DNA from: Microlunatus elymi
GTDB lineage: Bacteria; Actinomycetota; Actinomycetes; Propionibacteriales; Propionibacteriaceae
Direction: 5' to 3'
DNA length: 64,000 bases
Assembly: GCF_007362775.1 (NCBI RefSeq)
Contig: NZ_CP041692.1
Span: 2,914,001-2,978,000 of the forward strand
Shown piece after piece: positions 55,309-64,000 of the stretch. Below the pieces are notes generated by a model that was not told the origin of the DNA, ran no database searches, and was given only the letters and a program-made list of their open reading frames with translations. Numbering within the stretch: position 1 is the first letter of the stretch; each line of letters starts with the position of its first letter. A program made the translations under genes and the position numbers.

Positions 55309-55986
55309 TCAGCGCTGAAGAACGTCGGCGTGATCACGGAGAAACTCGTTCAGCATTCGTGCGGGCCGGCCGGTGACCTCCTCGACGGTGCGGTTGACCT
55401 CAGCCCAGCTGAGCGGAGACGCCGTCTGCGCGGCCGGCAGGTCGGTCGCGTACGGCTCGGGGACGCCCTCGTCGCGAAAGCGTTGCGCCAGCTCCGACGG
55501 CGGCAGGTCGACATAGCGGATCTCCCGGCCGAGAGCGACGGTCATCGCCGTAGCGATCTCCTGGTGGGTAAGGGACTGCGGCCCGGTCAACAGGTAGTCC
55601 CGGGACGGTCCGACCCGTCCGGTGAGCAGCGCCGCAGCAACGTCGCCGATGTCACGAGCGTCGATGTAGTTGGCCGGTGCCGTGCCGTAGGCACCATGGA
55701 ACCGATCGTCACGCAGGTCGCGAAGCAGGTTCTGCATGAACATGGTCGGCTGCACGATCGCGTACGGCACGTCGCTGCCGCGCAGGTGCTCGTCGACCTC
55801 TCCGTGGACGCCGCTGCTGAGTTTGTTGCCGGGCTTGGCGTCGCGGACCGACACCGAGACGATCTGCGCGACGCCGGCATCCCGGGCGCGGTCGGCCCCA
55901 CGGCACTGCCGAGCCGGATCGCCGAGGACCGGATGAGGTACGTCGACCTGATGCTGGACGGCATGCAGACCGATCGGGCGGGGCAA
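55309..55986 (-). pseudogene. Truncated NmrA-like NAD(P)-binding protein remnant
   Basis: The open frame (225 aa) matches the C-terminal part of NmrA-type SDR proteins from about residue 35 on: AGVAQIVSVSV, VHGEVDEHLRGSDVPYAIVQ, PTMFMQNLLRDLR, ANYIDARDIGDVAAALLTGR and YLLTGPQSLTHQEIATAM. The N-terminal glycine-rich dinucleotide motif is absent, and the first 34 residues have no family character. Only 19 bp separate it from rpe, so about 70-90 codons have been lost. Most likely a 5'-deleted pseudogene. Confidence 0.75.
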
Positions 55987-56005
55987 GCATCGTAGACTCG
56001 CGGCC

Positions 56006-56671
56006 GTGCACCATCACGCGACCAGCAAGATCATGCCCAGCCTGTTGTCGGCGGACTTTGCCAACCTGCAGTCCTCGATCGAGCAGATCCCGGACGCGGA
56101 CGCTCTGCATGTCGACGTGATGGACAACCACTTCGTACCGAACCTGACGCTCGGATTGCCTGTGGTGGAAGCGATCCGTAAGGTCACCGACAAGTTCCTG
56201 GACATCCATCTGATGATCGAGGAGCCGGACGTCTGGGCGCCGGGCTATGCGGAAGCCGGGGCGGAGTCGGTCAGCTTCCATCTCGAAGCCGCCAAGGCGC
56301 CGATCCGGCTGGCGCGGGAGATCCGCGCCAAGGGGGCCCGAGTCGGGATGGCGATCAAGCCGGCCACCCCCATCGAGCCGTACGCCGAACTGCTGGTGGA
56401 AATCGACATGTTGTTGATCATGACCGTCGAGCCCGGATTCGGCGGACAGAAGTTCCTCGACCTGACTCTGCCCAAGATCACCGCCGCCCGCGAGTTGATC
56501 ACCAAGACCGGTCTGGACATCTGGCTGCAGGTCGACGGCGGAGTCTCCGCCGAGACCATCGAACGCTGCGCCGACGCCGGAGCCGATGCCTTCGTGGCCG
56601 GTTCGGCCGTCTTCGGTGCCGACGACCCGAACGCCATGATCAACCAACTGCGTACGACCGCCACTCGCTGA
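56006..56671 (+). CDS. rpe: Ribulose-phosphate 3-epimerase
   Basis: Interconverts ribulose-5-phosphate and xylulose-5-phosphate in the pentose phosphate pathway. It is 221 aa, a TIM barrel: [35 protein letters not shown] (metal and catalytic Asp), [25 protein letters not shown] and [20 protein letters not shown] (second catalytic Asp). GTG 56006 start. fmt-rsmB-rpe is a conserved order, here with a remnant gene on the other strand between rsmB and rpe. Confidence 0.97.
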   Translation: MHHHATSKIMPSLLSADFANLQSSIEQIPDADALHVDVMDNHFVPNLTLGLPVVEAIRKVTDKFLDIHLMIEEPDVWAPGYAEAGAESVSFHLEAAKAPIRLAREIRAKGARVGMAIKPATPIEPYAELLVEIDMLLIMTVEPGFGGQKFLDLTLPKITAARELITKTGLDIWLQVDGGVSAETIERCADAGADAFVAGSAVFGADDPNAMINQLRTTATR

Positions 56672-56748
56672 GCAGCCCACCTCCCGGATCGGGACCCTGG
56701 GCAGGTTCAGAATCCCGCACGTGCTGGAAACTCCGGCCGGATCTAGGC

Positions 56749-57504
56749 TCACGCGCCCAGATGACGGGGCAGGAACTCCTGGTCGATGCCGATCCAGCGG
56801 ACGGTCCGATGATCACCCGGGTTGGCGTGCAGCGTCTTCTCCGGTGAGGCGAAGGCGTCGAACAGGGCGAGCGCGGACTGCCGGTCGACGTGTTCGTCGT
56901 CCCACGGCAGCAGGAACTGCACGGGGACGGTGATCTTCCGCGCGGCGGCGAGCTGGGACTCGTACACGAAGAAGCCGCCGCCGAAGATGGCGGCACGGAT
57001 CCGGGTGTCCGCGGCGGTGAGCGGGATGCCGATCGCTGTGCCCAAGGAGACGCCGCCGCCGTAGCCGATCGGCGCGTCGGGGCCGATCTCGGGCAGCGAC
57101 TGCAGGGCATCGATGGTGGCCTGCCATTCCGGAACGGCGCGGTCGGCCAGTGAGCGCGCATAGTCGACGCTGGCCGCCTCGAACCGGGCGTGGTCGCCGG
57201 CCTCGAGCGCTGCCCTGAACTCGCTCCGCGCTGCCTGGTCGTGAGCCGAGATCGGCCGCTCGCCGTGACCGGGCGCGTCGATGGCGACCACGGTGTAGCC
57301 CCAGCGGGTGACCAGATCGCGGGCCCGGGCCACCTGTGCCGGAGTCTTCTTGTGCAGCCCGCCGCCGTGGCCGATCAGGATCACCGGCGCGTGATCGGAG
57401 CTCGCGGCGGGGGACCAGAGGACGCCCGGGATCTCGCCGACTCGGAAGTCGCGTTCAAGGATGTCGTCGGTCGTGGTCCGGGCGAGGAAATCTATCTTGT
57501 GCAT
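56749..57504 (-). CDS. Alpha/beta hydrolase (esterase or dienelactone-hydrolase-like)
   Basis: A 251-aa cytoplasmic hydrolase. ILIGHGGGLHKKTPAQVARA supplies the oxyanion region, YTVVAIDAPGHGERP is typical, and the nucleophile elbow is GYGGGVSLGTAIG (Ser in GVSLG). The likely acid is in LLPWDDEHVD and the His in NPGDHRTVRW. No signal peptide. Substrate unknown. It is a monocistronic minus-strand gene; the upstream 45 bp to PAC2 hold no other gene. Confidence 0.88.
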   Translation of the reverse strand: MHKIDFLARTTTDDILERDFRVGEIPGVLWSPAASSDHAPVILIGHGGGLHKKTPAQVARARDLVTRWGYTVVAIDAPGHGERPISAHDQAARSEFRAALEAGDHARFEAASVDYARSLADRAVPEWQATIDALQSLPEIGPDAPIGYGGGVSLGTAIGIPLTAADTRIRAAIFGGGFFVYESQLAAARKITVPVQFLLPWDDEHVDRQSALALFDAFASPEKTLHANPGDHRTVRWIGIDQEFLPRHLGA

Positions 57505-57549
57505 GTCGGGCCTTTCTAGCGTTCCGTGCCGCTGCAGCCCAACCGATTT

Positions 57550-58401
57550 TCACTTCTCCCGGCGGCGTCTCAGGTAGCGCTCGAACTCGGCGGCGATCGC
57601 ATCGCCGGTGGCTTCGGGGAGTTCGCTCTCGTCGCTCTGGTGCTCCAGCGAGGAGACGTAGTCGGCGACGTCGGAGTCGTCGGCGGCCAGTTCGTTGACC
57701 CCGCGCTCCCAGGCGCGGGCCAGCTCCGGAAGATCACCCAGATCCAGCGACTGGTCGAGCAGATCCTCCAGCCGGTTCAACAGCGCGAGGGTGGCCTTCG
57801 GCGAGGGCGAGCTGGACACGTAGTGCGGGATCGCCGCCCACAGGCTGAGGGTCTGGATGCCGGCCTGTTCCAGCTCGCCGCCGAGAATGCCGAGCACCCC
57901 GGTCGGACCCTCGTAGGTCGATTCGGTCAGCCCCAGGTCCTCCATCACTGCCGGATCGGAGCTGGTGGCCGACACCGGGATCGGCCGCGTGTGCGGATGG
58001 TCGGCCAGCAACGCGCCGATCAGGAACACCCGGTCGGCGTGGGCCGACCGCAGCGCGGAGACCAGCAGTTGGCAGAACTGACGCCAGCGGAAGTTGGGCT
58101 CCAACCCCTCGATGATCACCAGATCCCGTCCGTTCGGCAGCTTGCCGGTACGGATCTCGGTCGTCGGCCAGGCGATCCGTCGGGAGTCGCCGCTGCCGCG
58201 GACCTCCGGCCGATTGACCTGATAGTCGTAGAAGTCGTCGGGGTCGAGCGAGAACGCCTGCCGGGTATGGCACGTCTCGGCGAGGTGTTCGACGGCCTGC
58301 GACGCGGCGCTGCCCGCGTCGTTCCAGCCGCCGAACGCCACGAACACCACCGGATCGTCCAGATCCCGCAGACTGGTCACTGCTGAGGACTCATCAGCCA
58401 T
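57550..58401 (-). CDS. PAC2 family protein
   Basis: A 283-aa protein of the PAC2 (proteasome assembly chaperone-like) family of Actinobacteria. FVAFGGWNDAGSAASQAVEH, DFYDYQVNRPEVR, GIEPNFRWRQF-type (here EGLEPNFRWRQF), LGALLADHPHTRPIPVSATS and PTGVLGILGGELEQAGIQTL with IPHYVSSSPSPKATLALL are characteristic. The biochemical role in bacteria is not settled. It lies 23 bp downstream of metH on the same strand, so they may be co-transcribed. Confidence 0.93.
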   Translation of the reverse strand: MADESSAVTSLRDLDDPVVFVAFGGWNDAGSAASQAVEHLAETCHTRQAFSLDPDDFYDYQVNRPEVRGSGDSRRIAWPTTEIRTGKLPNGRDLVIIEGLEPNFRWRQFCQLLVSALRSAHADRVFLIGALLADHPHTRPIPVSATSSDPAVMEDLGLTESTYEGPTGVLGILGGELEQAGIQTLSLWAAIPHYVSSSPSPKATLALLNRLEDLLDQSLDLGDLPELARAWERGVNELAADDSDVADYVSSLEHQSDESELPEATGDAIAAEFERYLRRRREK

Positions 58402-58424
58402 AGTGGGTCCAATCTAATCCGCGG

Positions 58425-62210
<3,786 letters not shown>

Positions 62211-62294
62211 TTGCAGCCTTCGATCGGGTTGGCGGGCGTGAGTGAACTCTCAGCATAGGGTCTGAGTTCTCGCGCCGATCAGGTCATACCGCAC

Positions 62295-62322
62295 CGCGAA
62301 CTGGCGGATTGGCCAGTTCGCG
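62295..62322. promoter_or_regulatory. Perfect inverted repeat between metH and the HAD gene
   Basis: CGCGAACTGGC and GCCAGTTCGCG flank GGATTG: an 11-6-11 perfect inverted repeat in the 139-bp divergent intergenic region, 85 bp from the metH start and 28 bp from the HAD start. A regulator operator or a leader hairpin is possible. No cobalamin or SAM riboswitch consensus was recognised. Confidence 0.6.
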
Positions 62323-62349
62323 ACCGAACCTGGGAGAATCACGAACGCC

Positions 62350-63138
62350 ATGATCAGCGAATCCGCAGCCAGCCCATCCCGATCGTCGATCCAGCCGTCA
62401 ACCTCGTTGGCAGACCCACCACTGCCGGTCGACGCGACCGTCCGACCCGCCGGGCATCCCGGCAGTGGACTGTCCGCTGCGCTGTGGGATTTCGACGGCA
62501 CGCTGGCCGACACCGAACCGATCTGGATCGCCGCCGAGTTCGAACTGATCCCCCGACTGGGTGGTCAGTGGAGCCACGAACATGCGCACAAACTCGTCGG
62601 CCGATCGCTGCTGGAATCGGCCGGCTACATGGCCGACGTGATCGGCCGCGATGATCTTCGTCCGGAGTGGATCGTTGATCAACTTCTGCAGGTGGTGATC
62701 GACTTCTGCCGGCGCGGACCGATCCCGTGGTGTCCCGGTGCCCGGGAACTGCTGGAGTCGCTGCGGCTGGCCGGGGTGCCGTGTGCGCTGGTCTCGGCGT
62801 CCTACCGTTCACTGCTCGACGTGATCATCGAGCAGTTGCCGGCGGGCTCGTTCGCGGCCTCCGTCGCCGGTGACGAGGTCAGCCGCGGCAAACCCGATCC
62901 GGAGCCGTACCTCACGGCCTGTGGCAAGCTCGGCGTGCAGGCGCAGGATTGTGTGGCGTTCGAGGACAGCCCGCCGGGAGCACGGTCGGCCGGCGACGCC
63001 GGAGCCACTGTGGTGGTGATCGAGAACGTCGTACCGGTGCCTGCGGCGCCCAACCAGGTCAGGGTTTCCTCGCTTGCCGAACTCGACGCCGCAGCGGTGT
63101 TCGGGTTGCTGCGTCGCGACGGTGACGATGCGCACTGA
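62350..63138 (+). CDS. HAD-family hydrolase (beta-phosphoglucomutase/phosphatase-like)
   Basis: A 262-aa HAD phosphatase. Motif I LWDFDGTLADTEPIW (nucleophile Asp), motif II VSASYR, motif III/IV GKPDPEPYLTACGKLG and FEDSPPGARSAGDAGA are in order; the helical cap lies between motifs I and II. The N-terminal 45 residues are Ser/Pro-rich and not part of the fold, so translation may begin later. Sugar-phosphate dephosphorylation is a family-level guess. It overlaps the next gene by 11 bp. Confidence 0.9.
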   Translation: MISESAASPSRSSIQPSTSLADPPLPVDATVRPAGHPGSGLSAALWDFDGTLADTEPIWIAAEFELIPRLGGQWSHEHAHKLVGRSLLESAGYMADVIGRDDLRPEWIVDQLLQVVIDFCRRGPIPWCPGARELLESLRLAGVPCALVSASYRSLLDVIIEQLPAGSFAASVAGDEVSRGKPDPEPYLTACGKLGVQAQDCVAFEDSPPGARSAGDAGATVVVIENVVPVPAAPNQVRVSSLAELDAAAVFGLLRRDGDDAH

Positions 63139-64000
63139 GCCATTGAGACCCGGCCGGCGCGGACCGGTCGCGATGATCATGATCATCGCGATGTTGATCA
63201 TGACCAGCGGCTGCACGGGCCATGATCAACAACCCGCGCCATCGCCGTCGGCGACCGCATCGGTGAAGCGAGCGTTCACCGTGATGACCACCGACAAGGA
63301 GATCACCGCGGATCCGGCCGCTGTGCACGACACGGCCTCCACCATGCTGACTCAGAACGTGTTCCAGCGGTTGGTGACCGCGTCGCCGACCGACTCCTAT
63401 CCGGAGCCCGATGCCGCGCAGGAGTGTCGTTTCCCGACCAAGACGAGCTATGTCTGCACGCTGCGGCCGAACCTGAAGTTCAGCAACGGCGATCCGCTCA
63501 CCTCGGCCGATGTGAAGTTCAGCATCGAACGTGCCACCCGGTTGGACGTCGCCGGCTCGTCGGCCCCGCAGCTGTCGTCGCTGCGGCGGATCGAGACACC
63601 GAACCCGACCACGGTGCAATTCGTGCTCAGCCAGGAGGACACCCAGTTCCCGTGGGCGCTCGCCTCGCCGGCGGCCTCGATCGTGGACTCGAAGGTCTAC
63701 AACTCCGATCATGTCCGGCCGATGGACGAGCCGGTGGTCGGCTCCGGCCCGTACGAGGTCAGCAAGATCAGCAAGAACCTGATCGAGTTCACCAGGTACA
63801 CCGACTACATCGGCTATGCGGCCGGCAAGGTCGACACCATCGAACTGCGAACGATGCCCGATTCCGCCAGCATCGAGGAGGCGATGGCCGCGCACGAGGT
63901 CGACGTGGTCTGGCGTGGGCTGAGTGCGGCGGCGCAGCAACGTCTGCACACCCAGATCGGCGCGTCCCGGACCCACACCTCGAAGGCGGGCTTCAGCCAG
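63128..64000 (+). CDS. Family-5 solute-binding lipoprotein, 3'-truncated by window end
   Basis: The visible 291 residues begin MRTEPLRPGRRGPVA, then a hydrophobic signal core rich in Met and Ile (MIMIIAMLIM), and a lipobox TSGC. Family-5 features follow: TMLTQNVFQRLVTASP, LRPNLKFSNGDPLTSADVKF, and GSGPYEVSKISKN. It is the same class as the protein at the left edge (peptide or related substrates). The signal core is encoded by overlapping GATCATGATC repeats (63173-63202). ATG 63128 overlaps the HAD gene; GTG 63122 is an alternative start. Confidence 0.9.
   Translation, partial: MRTEPLRPGRRGPVAMIMIIAMLIMTSGCTGHDQQPAPSPSATASVKRAFTVMTTDKEITADPAAVHDTASTMLTQNVFQRLVTASPTDSYPEPDAAQECRFPTKTSYVCTLRPNLKFSNGDPLTSADVKFSIERATRLDVAGSSAPQLSSLRRIETPNPTTVQFVLSQEDTQFPWALASPAASIVDSKVYNSDHVRPMDEPVVGSGPYEVSKISKNLIEFTRYTDYIGYAAGKVDTIELRTMPDSASIEEAMAAHEVDVVWRGLSAAAQQRLHTQIGASRTHTSKAGFSQ

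Noticed and set aside
62211-62349. Cobalamin riboswitch upstream of metH
   Set aside because: No B12-box-like sequence was seen on the minus strand, and the region is too short for a full aptamer.

Overview
The window is about 69 % GC, uses GTG/TTG starts freely, and is packed with 4-bp stop/start overlaps (ATGA or GTGA). Its core gene order, DUF948-alaS-ruvX-mltG-aroE-aroC-aroK-aroB-efp-nusB-carAB-pyrD-pyrF-mihF-gmk-rpoZ-coaBC-metK-priA-fmt-rsmB-rpe, is typical of Actinomycetota. mihF, a type-2 pyrF and a PriA without helicase motifs are actinobacterial hallmarks. I judge it a chromosome segment of a Propionibacteriales-like soil actinobacterium (Microlunatus or a relative is a guess). No tRNA, rRNA or CRISPR array was seen.

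Layout. 1-5429: a Dpp/Opp-type peptide ABC transporter operon (solute-binding protein, two permeases, two ATPases). 5430-7615: an S33 tripeptidyl-aminopeptidase-like secreted hydrolase with an apparent frameshift, closed by a strong hairpin. 7760-13700: the alaS operon (two small membrane proteins, alaS, ruvX, mltG, aroE). 13701-15989: an accessory island in which a nuclease-like gene sits between arrays of 61-nt palindromic repeats. 15990-18969: aroC-aroK-aroB. 19107-27882: accessory carbohydrate island with a secreted beta-helix protein, a GH43-type hydrolase, a LacI regulator fused to a DUF6807 domain, and a sugar ABC transporter; GAAACCGGTTTC-type operators precede both transcription units. 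27886-30060: a GNAT acetyltransferase and a second nuclease-like gene flanked by a different palindrome family. 30192-31229: efp and nusB. 31311-35670: MarR regulator with an MFS exporter, a repeat-filled gap, and a second MarR regulator. 35799-42383: pyrimidine genes carA-carB-pyrD-pyrF behind a PyrR-type RNA hairpin that covers the ribosome binding site. 42384-45659: repeats, an IS1380-family element with recognisable inverted repeats, and a maltokinase-cap-like protein. 45823-49830: mihF, gmk, rpoZ, coaBC, metK. 49897-50648: a VapBC-type toxin-antitoxin pair with a perfect operator palindrome. 50717-56671: priA, fmt, rsmB, a truncated NmrA-like remnant, rpe. 56749-62210: three minus-strand genes (esterase-like hydrolase, PAC2 protein, metH). 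62350-64000: a HAD hydrolase and the start of another solute-binding lipoprotein.

The main biological story is a conserved housekeeping backbone (translation, aromatic amino acids, pyrimidines, CoA and SAM) broken by accessory insertions. Those insertions carry several families of palindromic or tandem repeats. The most interesting pattern is that both AbiEi/DUF559-like nuclease genes are bracketed on both sides by clusters of REP-like palindromes, a different family at each locus. This resembles the REP/RAYT arrangement but with an unrelated candidate enzyme.
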